Positions 36,551 through 44,669 of a DNA stretch of 60,758 nucleotides are shown here, piece after piece; the first letter of the stretch is position 1; each line of letters begins with the position of its first letter. The translations under genes were made by a program, and so were the position numbers. The stretch spans positions 1 to 60,758 of the forward strand of contig NZ_JAFFPK010000072.1 of NCBI RefSeq assembly GCF_017590215.1, given 5' to 3'. Source of the stretch: Clostridium sp. CCUG 7971. GTDB lineage: Bacteria > Bacillota > Clostridia > Peptostreptococcales > Peptostreptococcaceae. The notes beneath the pieces are model-generated. The model was not told where the DNA came from and searched no databases. It saw only the letters and a list, made by a program, of their open reading frames with translations.

Positions 36551-37744
36551 CTATTCATTAATATTAGAACTATATTCCCATATCTTACCTTTATCATCAC
36601 TTATAAAATAAATAGTCTTATTATTATCTCTAAGATTAACAGGTAAAATTCCTTTATCATTTTTAAACTTAGGTGTACGAGGTGTTGCATAGTCAGATGC
36701 ATATTCATAAGGAAGATGTATCTCTAACTTTTCCCAAGTAACTCCAGCATTATCAGTTCTATATACTGTAGGATTATTTTCACTTTCATATCTAAATCCA
36801 ACAAATCCTATCTTATCATCTAAAAATCCAATTCCTGTAACTACGCGAGAATAAACTTCATTGGTATTGCCTATTTCATTCCACGACTTTCCGCCATCTT
36901 TAGTCACATATATATAATTATACTGCTTACCCATAGCTGTATCAGTAGTCGTTGTACAATATCCTACATCATTTGAACTAAATCCTATAAATAGTTCTCC
37001 ACCTTGATAAGCATTTTCTAAAGTTACTTTATTCCAAGATTTGCCTTTATCATCGCTAATAGTTATTAATATATCTGATTCATTTGTAGATATAAATGCT
37101 GTTTTCTTATGTGATATATAATAAGTATTTTCCTTTAGGTACATATTATTCTTATCCTTTGAACAATTTGATAGTGCATATTCATTTGGAATAGGCACAT
37201 CTACCCAAGTTTTCTTTTTGTCATAGCTTAATTTTATTCCATCCCACTCTATTGAGTAATATATACCTGCTACTTTTTTAAATTCTAATGAATCTAGTTC
37301 TTCTTTTGTTTTATTTAATAATTCCTTGTCTTTATCTTTATTTGAGTAATTTACTGATTTTAATCCGTCTATAGTAACGCTATTACCTTCATCAACTACC
37401 TTATACTCATCCTTATCCATTTTTTTAATTCTCATTGTACGTTCTGTTGAAGTGTAGTCTCTCTCACCATTTACATCGATGTCAATTTCAAAATACACTT
37501 GACCTACAAACTCATTTTTATCTCCTGCTACTATTTTTATTTCTGTGGCTTTATATGTAGCATTCATATTATCTTTAGCATAAGATTCTTTGCCTTTTTT
37601 TACGTATTCTTCAAAGAATTTATTAGTAATATCAATTAATTTATTCATTTGACTCTTTTTGTATGTAGAATACAAAGGGATTGATACTAATATTACAGTA
37701 AATATAATTATCCCAATTATTATAAATTTTTTCTTATTATTCAT
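36551..37744 (-). CDS. Membrane-anchored Asp-box (BNR-repeat) protein
   Basis: A 397-residue protein with an N-terminal helix (about residues 7-25), an NTF2-like or DUF4878-like stretch to about 150, and then a beta-propeller-like part. The latter has Asp-box motifs of the form S/T-x-D-x-G-x-x-W: SYDKKKTW, SDDKGKSW, TKDGGKSW, TDNAGVTW and SDDKGKIW. Asp-boxes occur in sialidases but also in many non-enzymatic propellers. The sialidase FRIP motif and catalytic residues are not seen, so a binding role outside the cell is likelier. It lies next to a broken YcxB-like gene. Confidence 0.7.
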   Translation of the reverse strand: MNNKKKFIIIGIIIFTVILVSIPLYSTYKKSQMNKLIDITNKFFEEYVKKGKESYAKDNMNATYKATEIKIVAGDKNEFVGQVYFEIDIDVNGERDYTSTERTMRIKKMDKDEYKVVDEGNSVTIDGLKSVNYSNKDKDKELLNKTKEELDSLEFKKVAGIYYSIEWDGIKLSYDKKKTWVDVPIPNEYALSNCSKDKNNMYLKENTYYISHKKTAFISTNESDILITISDDKGKSWNKVTLENAYQGGELFIGFSSNDVGYCTTTTDTAMGKQYNYIYVTKDGGKSWNEIGNTNEVYSRVVTGIGFLDDKIGFVGFRYESENNPTVYRTDNAGVTWEKLEIHLPYEYASDYATPRTPKFKNDKGILPVNLRDNNKTIYFISDDKGKIWEYSSNINE

Positions 37745-37781
37745 TTTTACATCCTCTTATCTAAAATTTCCCTTTCTTAAG

Positions 37782-38302
37782 TTAAACTCTTTTAATTAAT
37801 TTAATAAATCCATTTTTCTCTGACTCACTATTAAATGCACTACAAGGTATTACATATACAGGATTTAATTTTTGAATATATAAAACAATTCTTCCATCTT
37901 TCTCAGCCACATTATCAATAGCTTTAGCTTTATGTTCTGAGTGACTTTTTTCACTTTTACATATAAGATTACCATCGGAAATTTCAAGTGATTTTTCTCC
38001 TAACATTGATGGGTTTAACTCTATAAATTTATCTATTGTATTACTTACACTTTTTTTAATGATTCTTTTTAGTAAAGAATGAAATATTGTATAAATAATA
38101 ATTAGTATTACTATTACACTAATATATGGTTTGTTATCTATATTATAAAATGTAGACATTTCATATAGAAAATAAAAAATAGTCCCATAAGAATAAGCAT
38201 TCCAAAACCCATCTGTATTGATTTTACTAATAGAGAGCTTTTATACAAACTTTCATATCCCTTTTCATAATCTTCACGTGTATTTTCATAATTTATAACC
38301 AT
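37782..38302 (-). pseudogene. YcxB-like membrane protein, frameshifted
   Basis: Translation from ATG 38302 (GAGGAG before it) gives MVINYENTREDYEKGYESLYKSS and a first helix, LILMGLFF. It then loses frame at six T on the minus strand. Adding one base continues into YFLYEMSTFYNIDNKPYIS, a second helix and the YcxB-like C-terminal domain (ISDGNLICKSEKSHSEHKAK ... YVIPCSAF). The restored protein has 173 residues, right for the family. The downstream part alone could start at ATG 38159. A single-base lesion or a sequencing error. Confidence 0.7.
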
Positions 38303-38495
38303 TGTCTTCTCCTCTATATTTTTTTAGATAATTTACATCTAATATTTTTGATATCTATAATTTATATACTAAATATAGATTTAAGTTTTTGATATTATTT
38401 ATTCAGCTACTTTACAGATACCTTTTATTATTAGACCTTTATTTTGTATAAAACGTTTTTAAAAATTTATTTTTTATTTATAAATTTTAAAAATA

Positions 38496-38538
38496 AAAAC
38501 TGGGTATAGGTAGGTTTGCCCTACTTATACCCAGTTTT
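38496..38538 (-). terminator. Strong terminator
   Basis: A 19-bp stem (38496-38514 with 38520-38538, one G-T pair) with a 5-base loop and A/T tracts on both sides, 30 bases past the stop of the 38568 gene. Confidence 0.8.
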
Positions 38539-38567
38539 ATTTTATCTATCTTTATATAAGCACATAT

Positions 38568-38840
38568 TTAACTGCTTAATTTATTATGTTTTGGTGTAAT
38601 AATAGCAGAAGTAATAATTAAAACTATACTTAAAATCCATGGTTTAAGTTCAAAATTATTAAATAATAGATTAGCTCCTGCTAGTATAAATAAACTGTAC
38701 TTAATTAAAAATAATATTGAGTTTTTTGAAACACTTTTTATATAAATTATTCTTAAGCATAAATAAACCATTCTAATCCCTAAAAAACATAATAAAACGC
38801 CTAAAAAATCTTGAATTAAATAATAATAATGAAATTCCAT
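38568..38840 (-). CDS. Small membrane protein, unknown
   Basis: A 90-residue protein with three hydrophobic helices (about residues 10-28, 43-58 and 66-80), a Tyr-rich start MEFHYYYLI and a C-terminal KHNKLSS. The family is unknown. It has an AAGGAG site. It follows the NhaC gene by 54 bases on the same strand and could be the last gene of that T-box-controlled transcript before the strong terminator. Confidence 0.5.
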   Translation of the reverse strand: MEFHYYYLIQDFLGVLLCFLGIRMVYLCLRIIYIKSVSKNSILFLIKYSLFILAGANLLFNNFELKPWILSIVLIITSAIITPKHNKLSS

Positions 38841-38894
38841 ATAAAATTACTCCTTATCTTACAGCATTTATAAATAATATATACTTACACGATT

Positions 38895-40310
38895 TTAGAT
38901 AGTTGTACTTTTTAACTCTTGTTCTTCATAAGTTTTCATTGTAATTCCAGTAACACCATATATAAATGATATTATTGGAGTTATCCAACTTAAGAAACAA
39001 TACGGTATAAATTCAAATGGGCTAACTCCCAATGTTTGACTAGAAAATATTGCATTAGAGTTCCAAGGTATTAATGGTCCTCCTAATGTAGCAGTATCTT
39101 CTATTATTCTAGATAAATTTTCTGGTTTTAAATTAAATTCTTTGTATAAAGGAGACATTACAGTTCCAACAAATACAGATGTAAACATCATAGAAGAACT
39201 AAAAGCATTTGCAAAGTAACTAACAACAAATGTAGATCCAACTAATTTAGCTCTAGAATTACCTATTTTATCTATCATAGGTTTTAATAATACTTCTAAA
39301 AATCCTGTTTTTTGTAATATCCCAGCCACTATAAATACTATAAATACTAATAGTACCGTTTCAGCCATACTCATTATTCCTCCACGATTTAATAGCTTAT
39401 CTGCATAAGTTATTCCAGTTTTTATAGAGTATCCATTAAGAACATAGTTTAATAAATCTCCAACTTTTTGACCTTCTTGAACTACTGCTATAATACCTCC
39501 TAAAATAGCAGATGCTAATATAGAAACTATAGGTGGCTTTTGAAGTAGTAATAATATAAGCAAAAATATTATAGGAAGTAATGATACAAGACCAATATTA
39601 AATGTAGAACTTAAAACTTCCTTTATTTGATTTATTTGATTATAGTCTATAACATTATTAGCATATTTAAATCCTATAACTGTATATAAAACTATACATA
39701 TTAGATAAGCTGGAACAGTTGTAAGCATCATATGCTTAATATGCGTAATTATATCAGTTTTACAAATAGCAGCAGCTAGGTTTGTAGAATCTGATAATGG
39801 AGACATTTTATCTCCAAAGAATGCACCAGATATTATAGCCCCAGCTGTAATACCAGCAGGAATCCCCATACTGTTACCAATACTCATTAGAGCTATCCCA
39901 GAAGTTCCTAAAGTACCCCAAGATGTTCCAGTAGATAATGAAGTAAGAGAACATAATATTAATGATGTAAGTAAAAAGTACTTAGGGGTTATTATTGTAA
40001 GACCACTATAAACTATTGTTGGTATTGTACCTCCAGCAATCCAAGTAGCAATTAAAACTCCAACATAAAGTATAATTATATTAGATTGAAAAGCACTCTT
40101 TCCAACTTCAAATCCGAATTCTTCTATCTCACTGTTAGTGTATCCTAAACTCATAGCAGCAGGCACTACTATTAACCAAGATAATAAAAACATTGTAGTT
40201 ATAGATGCTTTAAATACAACCATACCAACAGTAGTTAAACTTATAATAGCTATCATTACTAACATTGCAAATTTAAATGTAGGTTTTCTTTTTTCTATAT
40301 TTTCACTCAT
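38895..40310 (-). CDS. nhaC: NhaC-family Na+/H+ antiporter-type transporter
   Basis: A 471-residue transporter with eleven or twelve helices and NhaC family marks: TSLSTGTSWGTLGTSGIALM, AIISGAFFGDKMSPLSDSTNLA and LGGPLIPWNSNAIFSSQTLGV. Family members exchange Na+ for protons or carry organic solutes. Here the gene follows a PatB/MalY C-S lyase gene by 30 bases under a cysteine-type T-box, so I infer transport of a sulfur amino acid or its product. The membrane topology is clear; the substrate is not. Confidence 0.88.
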   Translation of the reverse strand: MSENIEKRKPTFKFAMLVMIAIISLTTVGMVVFKASITTMFLLSWLIVVPAAMSLGYTNSEIEEFGFEVGKSAFQSNIIILYVGVLIATWIAGGTIPTIVYSGLTIITPKYFLLTSLILCSLTSLSTGTSWGTLGTSGIALMSIGNSMGIPAGITAGAIISGAFFGDKMSPLSDSTNLAAAICKTDIITHIKHMMLTTVPAYLICIVLYTVIGFKYANNVIDYNQINQIKEVLSSTFNIGLVSLLPIIFLLILLLLQKPPIVSILASAILGGIIAVVQEGQKVGDLLNYVLNGYSIKTGITYADKLLNRGGIMSMAETVLLVFIVFIVAGILQKTGFLEVLLKPMIDKIGNSRAKLVGSTFVVSYFANAFSSSMMFTSVFVGTVMSPLYKEFNLKPENLSRIIEDTATLGGPLIPWNSNAIFSSQTLGVSPFEFIPYCFLSWITPIISFIYGVTGITMKTYEEQELKSTTI

Positions 40311-40340
40311 GATTTTATTTCCTCTCGATTTTTAATATAT

Positions 40341-41510
40341 TTATTTTAAAATAGCTTTATTAATTCTTTCTAAAGCTTCTTTAACCATTGATCTAGGACA
40401 AGCTAGATTTATTCTTTGGTAATTGTAGCCTCCAATACCAAAAGATGATCCATTATTTAAAGCAACCTTACTTTTTTCAACTAAAAGTTTATTAAGTTCA
40501 TTCTCGTTTAATCCTAATTCACTAAAGTCTACCCATAATAAGTAAGTTCCTTCAGGTTTTTTAACTTTAAGAGAAGGCATATTGTATTTGATATAATTTA
40601 TAGCAAAATCCATATTTCCCTCTAAATATTCAAGTAGTTCTTCTAACCAATCTTCACCATGATTGTATGCAGCTTCTGTGGCAACCAAGCTAAATGCATT
40701 GTTTCTTCTTATATCAATTCTAGAAAATGCAAAGTCTAGTGTTTTGTAATCATCTTTATTGGGAAGTATTACATATGACATTTGCAAACCTGCTATATTA
40801 AAAGTCTTAGTAGGTGCCATACAAGTAATACTATTTTGAGCAAATTCTTCACTTATTGAAGCAAAAGGTGTATGACTATAACCTTTAAAAATTATATCGC
40901 TGTGTATTTCGTCTGAAATAACTTTTACATTATGCTTAAGACAAATATCACCTAATCTTTTTAGTTCTTCTTTTGTCCAAACCCTACCAACTGGATTGTG
41001 AGGGTTACAAAGGATAAATAGTTTAACATCTTTGATTTTAGACTCAATATCCTCATAATCCATAACATAACTTCCATCTTCTAATTTTTTTAATGGACTT
41101 ATAACTAGTTTTCTTTCGTTATCCTTTACAACACTATTAAATGGACTGTATACAGGTTCTTGAATCATGACTTTATCATTTTTGTTAGTCATTTCTTGAA
41201 TTATTAAACTTATAGTTGGTATAACACCAGGGCTATAAATTAACCATTCACTTTTTATATTCCAGTTAAATCTTTTTAAAATCCAATTTACAATTGACTG
41301 ATTATAAGAATTTGGTCTAGTTGTATAACCGTAAATTCCTTGTTCTAATCTACTCTTAAGAGCATCTATTATACAAGGTGCTGTTTTAAAATCCATGTCA
41401 GCTACCCACATAGGTAAAATGTCATTAGTTCCATATTTTTTATCCATCTCTGACCATTTTGCTGAAAAGTTATTGCTTCTGTCTATTACCTCATCAAATT
41501 TATATTTCAT
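40341..41510 (-). CDS. PatB/MalY-type aminotransferase class I/II, C-S lyase
   Basis: A 389-residue PLP enzyme of the MalY/PatB group. Signatures are LPMWVADMDFKTAPCIIDAL at the start, CNPHNPVGRVWTKEEL, VISDEIHSDIIFKGYSHTPF, the PLP-lysine region CMAPTKTFNIAGLQMSY, and the final INLACPRSMV. Such enzymes cleave cystathionine or cysteine with release of homocysteine or sulfide. The ATG at 41510 is chosen because it gives the family N-terminus and follows GGAGG by 10 bases. A T-box leader controls it; NhaC follows in the operon. Confidence 0.9.
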   Translation of the reverse strand: MKYKFDEVIDRSNNFSAKWSEMDKKYGTNDILPMWVADMDFKTAPCIIDALKSRLEQGIYGYTTRPNSYNQSIVNWILKRFNWNIKSEWLIYSPGVIPTISLIIQEMTNKNDKVMIQEPVYSPFNSVVKDNERKLVISPLKKLEDGSYVMDYEDIESKIKDVKLFILCNPHNPVGRVWTKEELKRLGDICLKHNVKVISDEIHSDIIFKGYSHTPFASISEEFAQNSITCMAPTKTFNIAGLQMSYVILPNKDDYKTLDFAFSRIDIRRNNAFSLVATEAAYNHGEDWLEELLEYLEGNMDFAINYIKYNMPSLKVKKPEGTYLLWVDFSELGLNENELNKLLVEKSKVALNNGSSFGIGGYNYQRINLACPRSMVKEALERINKAILK

Positions 41511-41832
41511 AATTAAATTACCTCCTATATTATTGATTTTTAAATACAAAAACCCGTCTCTAATTTAATAGAGACGAGGTATACTCGCGGTTCCACTCTA
41601 ATTCAGATATAAAAAATATATCTACGCTCGAAAATTCCAGCACTAACATGCCTAATCACTATAACGGGTGATCCCGGAGAACTCTACTGTTAATTCGAGC
41701 TTCTGCTCCAAAGTGCACTTCACATTTCTTCTAAATAGAAAACTCTCACCTATGTTTTCCTCTCTGTGATTTTCCAAAACGCTACTTTACTTTTTCAATG
41801 CATTTATAACCTACTAATTTGGTATGGATTTA
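41511..41832 (-). promoter_or_regulatory. T-box riboswitch, probably cysteine-specific
   Basis: The T-box sequence AGAGTGGAACCGCG is at 41586-41599 on the minus strand. Downstream a terminator stem (41555-41562 with 41569-41576) is followed by a T run. In the Stem I region the context GTGAAGTGCACTTT places TGC (41715-41717) at the likely specifier position, pointing to tRNA-Cys. Uncharged tRNA-Cys would favour the antiterminator and turn on the C-S lyase and NhaC genes. The T-box itself is certain; the codon call is likely. Confidence 0.9.
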
Positions 41833-41837
41833 TATAA

Positions 41838-41866
41838 ATCATAATATGATATATTTTAAAAGTCAA
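41838..41866 (-). promoter_or_regulatory. Sigma-A promoter of the T-box operon
   Basis: TTGACT (41861-41866) and TATGAT (41838-41843) are 17 bases apart on the minus strand, just upstream of the T-box leader. Only AT-rich sequence follows up to the next gene. Confidence 0.75.
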
Positions 41867-42018
41867 TCATTTTTTAAATATTTTTTAAATAAAAAATTTA
41901 ATTAAGTTATTCTAAGTGTTATACAATCATGGTATTTCAACGACTCCACCAAGATTTATTTTTTAATCGATTCTCCCTAATATTATTTTTAAAGACCATT
42001 TGAATAATTATAATAACA

Positions 42019-42047
42019 AAAGGAGCATCAATAATTAATGCTCCTTT
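42019..42047 (-). terminator. Terminator of the YciI gene region
   Basis: A 10-bp stem (42019-42028 with 42038-42047) with A/T flanks, about 60 bases past the YciI stop. Confidence 0.65.
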
Positions 42048-42109
42048 ACTATGCTCTAAAGTGAAATTTTTAAAATTATTAGAGCAATATTTATGCTTAC
42101 TTTTATAAA

Positions 42110-42406
42110 TTAGTTATTAAACCATTCACTAGGTGATTGATTAAAGTAATGAGGTGAAAACTCTATAACCTGGTAATCTTGTATACCTGAAAGTTTAAAT
42201 GGTTCGTCAGATAGATAATCCTCTACTTTTTCAAGAGACTCTGCTTTCATAACAAATATTCCACCACTCATATTTTCTTTAAGTCCAGACATTAATATTA
42301 AGCCTTCATCCATCGCTTTTTTAGAATAAACCATGTGTTCTTGCATAGTATTTTCATCAATTGGATCTGAATTTTTTATTATACCTTCAACAATAAAATA
42401 TTTCAT
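42110..42406 (-). CDS. YciI-family protein
   Basis: A 98-residue protein of the YCII family: MKYFIVEGIIKNS at the start, the helix EHMVYSKKAMDEGLILMSG, the strand GGIFVMKAESLEKVEDYLSDEPF and the final YQVIEFSPH. The fold is a ferredoxin-like dimer with conserved His and Asp, as in dehydrochlorinases and related small enzymes, but the reaction is unknown for most members. Its GGAG site is good. It stands alone, with nothing clear in the 42407-42666 gap. Confidence 0.82.
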   Translation of the reverse strand: MKYFIVEGIIKNSDPIDENTMQEHMVYSKKAMDEGLILMSGLKENMSGGIFVMKAESLEKVEDYLSDEPFKLSGIQDYQVIEFSPHYFNQSPSEWFNN

Positions 42407-42666
42407 TTTTTGTTATACTCCTTCAACTATATATGATAAATATATTAAACTAATATTTTTTATTACTAGCCTTAAAATACCCTTAAAAATACATTTAAAA
42501 AACCATTTTTATGCTAAAAACTCCAATTTTTATTTCTTATATACATATTCAATAATTATTCCTATGATTACACTCAGTACTATAAACTTAGTTATATATT
42601 TAAATATTACTTCCAGTATTGCTCAAAATATTATTCTCAATTATAAATAATTAAATTTTTAGTTCA

Positions 42667-43470
42667 TTAAAGTTTACGTCCTATATACAATCCATGCATA
42701 CTATATCCTATTATACTTTTATCTTCACAAGTATCTAAATGATATTTAATCCATAAATCAAACTCCTTGTACTCAAATTGATTAACTTCATTTCTAAGTA
42801 AATCAGATACCCCATCAGTACCTAAATGATGTAACTTTTCTATTGAATTAGAGTTCATTAAAGCTTCAATTTCATCGTAATTTGAAAAATAAAAAACATC
42901 TCTTGAATCCCCAAACTCACAACCATGTTCTACTACTCTTTTAAGCTCTATATCATTTATATTATCTTTATTTCGATGCATCATCTTTATAAATTGAGAA
43001 AGTCTATTTGTATATGATATAGCTAATACGCCTTTAGGCTTTAATACTCTTAAACACTCTTTTATACAAGTATCTCTATCCTTTTCTGTTGTAAGATGAT
43101 ACAAAGGTCCTAAGCACAAAATCACATCAAATGTATTATCATTAAACATACTTAAATCTAATACATTTCCTTGAATTATCTCTATATTACTTGAATTAGA
43201 GCTAGATTTACCTTTCATTATTTCTACATGCTTTTCACATAACTCTAAAGCTGTTACATTAACCCCTTTTTCGCTATAGTAAAAAGAGTATCTACCAGTC
43301 CCTGCTCCAACTTCTAATATCTTGTTATCATTTTTAATGTACTTATCTAAATAATTAACTGTTGTAATAAACTCAACATTATGAGCCTTATCTTTTATTA
43401 ATCTGCTATCTTCATCGTAGTCCTCGTAATACTTTTTTAACTCTTCAAAAATATTTATAACTACCACCAA
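42667..43470 (-). CDS. Class I SAM-dependent methyltransferase
   Basis: A methyltransferase of up to 267 residues. Motif I is ILEVGAGTGRYSFYYSEKGV, followed by VTALELCEKHVEIM (ribose-binding acidic residue), VILCLGPLYHL and ECLRVLKPKGVLAISY. The substrate is unknown. The start is uncertain: TTG at 43470 and GTG at 43467 are possible. The family-like N-terminus NIFEELKKYYEDYDEDSRL begins at ATA (43458), 5 bases after GGTGG, where an ATG would be expected. Monocistronic. Confidence 0.82.
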   Translation of the reverse strand: MVVVINIFEELKKYYEDYDEDSRLIKDKAHNVEFITTVNYLDKYIKNDNKILEVGAGTGRYSFYYSEKGVNVTALELCEKHVEIMKGKSSSNSSNIEIIQGNVLDLSMFNDNTFDVILCLGPLYHLTTEKDRDTCIKECLRVLKPKGVLAISYTNRLSQFIKMMHRNKDNINDIELKRVVEHGCEFGDSRDVFYFSNYDEIEALMNSNSIEKLHHLGTDGVSDLLRNEVNQFEYKEFDLWIKYHLDTCEDKSIIGYSMHGLYIGRKL

Positions 43471-43658
43471 CCTTTTAATTTATTAATTAAATAGTAGTAT
43501 ATAATATAGTATTTATGCTATAAAAATAAGATGTTAATTATTAAATAGCTTTCAAAACTATTTCAATTTGAAATAATTAAAAACAGTTGCACATATTTTA
43601 TAGTTGTTATATATTATATATAACAACCATAAAAATAAATTCTAAAGGGGATATGAGT

Positions 43659-44447
43659 ATGTTGGATAAAAAAATATTAAATAAAAATGACTTAAAGGTA
43701 AGTTTTATATTTATGATTTTATCAGGATTAGGGGGACTATTTACAGGATTATATCAACTTCCACTTTTAAATCCTGAGCAACTTCAGGGAATGTCTAAGG
43801 AAATTTTCATAAGTATATTTACAATTCAAAGTGCCATATTATACGGACTTATTTTAGGATTCTTAGGATTAAAACTATCTAGAGCAACAAACTTAAACAA
43901 AGGCTTATTACAAAATATATTCACTGAAAAAAAGTATAAGTTCAATTTATGTAGTGCTAAACTAGCAATCTTATTTGGATTTATAAATGCAGCAGTAATA
44001 ACTTTATCTGAAAAGTTCGTATTTGCTAAATTAATTCCAGAAATAGCTAACTCAACTTCTACATTTTCACCGTTATATTTATTGTCTGGAATAGTGTATG
44101 GTGGGATAGTTGAAGAAATCATGCTAAGATTATTTTTTATGTCACTAGTTACTTTTATATTATATAAAATATTTGCAAGAAAAAAAGATAAGGAAGATAT
44201 CCCACAAAGTTTTTACTGGACTTCTATAATAATATCAAGTTTAGTATTTGCTCTAGGACATTTACCCGCAGTTTATTTAAGCTTTAATGTAACGTCTATT
44301 GTACTTTTTAGAATTATATTTATGAATGCTTTCGCAGGAATATTATTTGGATATATATATTGGAAAAAAGGCTTGGAATATTCTATTATATCTCACATGT
44401 TTTCACATATATTTATGCAATTATTATTTTTACCTATACTATTTTAA
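43659..44447 (+). CDS. CPBP-family intramembrane metalloprotease
   Basis: A 262-residue protein with about eight membrane helices and the CPBP (Abi/Rce1-like) motifs: GIVEEIMLRLFFM with the EExxxR signature, ALGHLPAVYL with the second-motif His, and NAFAGILFGYIYWKKGLEYSIISHMFSH with the final motif. Members process or bind peptides in the membrane, sometimes as bacteriocin immunity. The ATG at 43659 is chosen for its 8-base distance from GGGG; the long upstream frame has no site. Confidence 0.85.
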   Translation: MLDKKILNKNDLKVSFIFMILSGLGGLFTGLYQLPLLNPEQLQGMSKEIFISIFTIQSAILYGLILGFLGLKLSRATNLNKGLLQNIFTEKKYKFNLCSAKLAILFGFINAAVITLSEKFVFAKLIPEIANSTSTFSPLYLLSGIVYGGIVEEIMLRLFFMSLVTFILYKIFARKKDKEDIPQSFYWTSIIISSLVFALGHLPAVYLSFNVTSIVLFRIIFMNAFAGILFGYIYWKKGLEYSIISHMFSHIFMQLLFLPILF

Positions 44448-44481
44448 ATTAAAATTACTTATTAATCATTTATATACTAAA

Positions 44482-44526
44482 AATAAACAAAGAGGCTATT
44501 TAAATTAAATAGCCTCTTTGTTTATT
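44482..44526. terminator. Strong bidirectional terminator
   Basis: A perfect 20-bp stem (44482-44501 with 44507-44526) with a 5-base loop, between the CPBP gene and the convergent HelD gene. Confidence 0.85.
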
Positions 44527-44669
44527 AAAACTAGCTCTGAAAATTCTCCCCTTTAAATAATACAGTTTATATATTATTCAAAGTATGATCTACATACTTA
44601 TAGACAAAAATCATTGAATTTATTTTTATAATTAATAATAGGGCTCAATATGAGTTATAACCTGAATAT

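Noticed and set aside
42450-42640. Hydrophobic 24-30 codon frame (VLSVIIGIIIEYVYKK end) on the minus strand, possible type I toxin
   Set aside because: No ATG/GTG start, no ribosome site and no antisense RNA signals; too weak to call.
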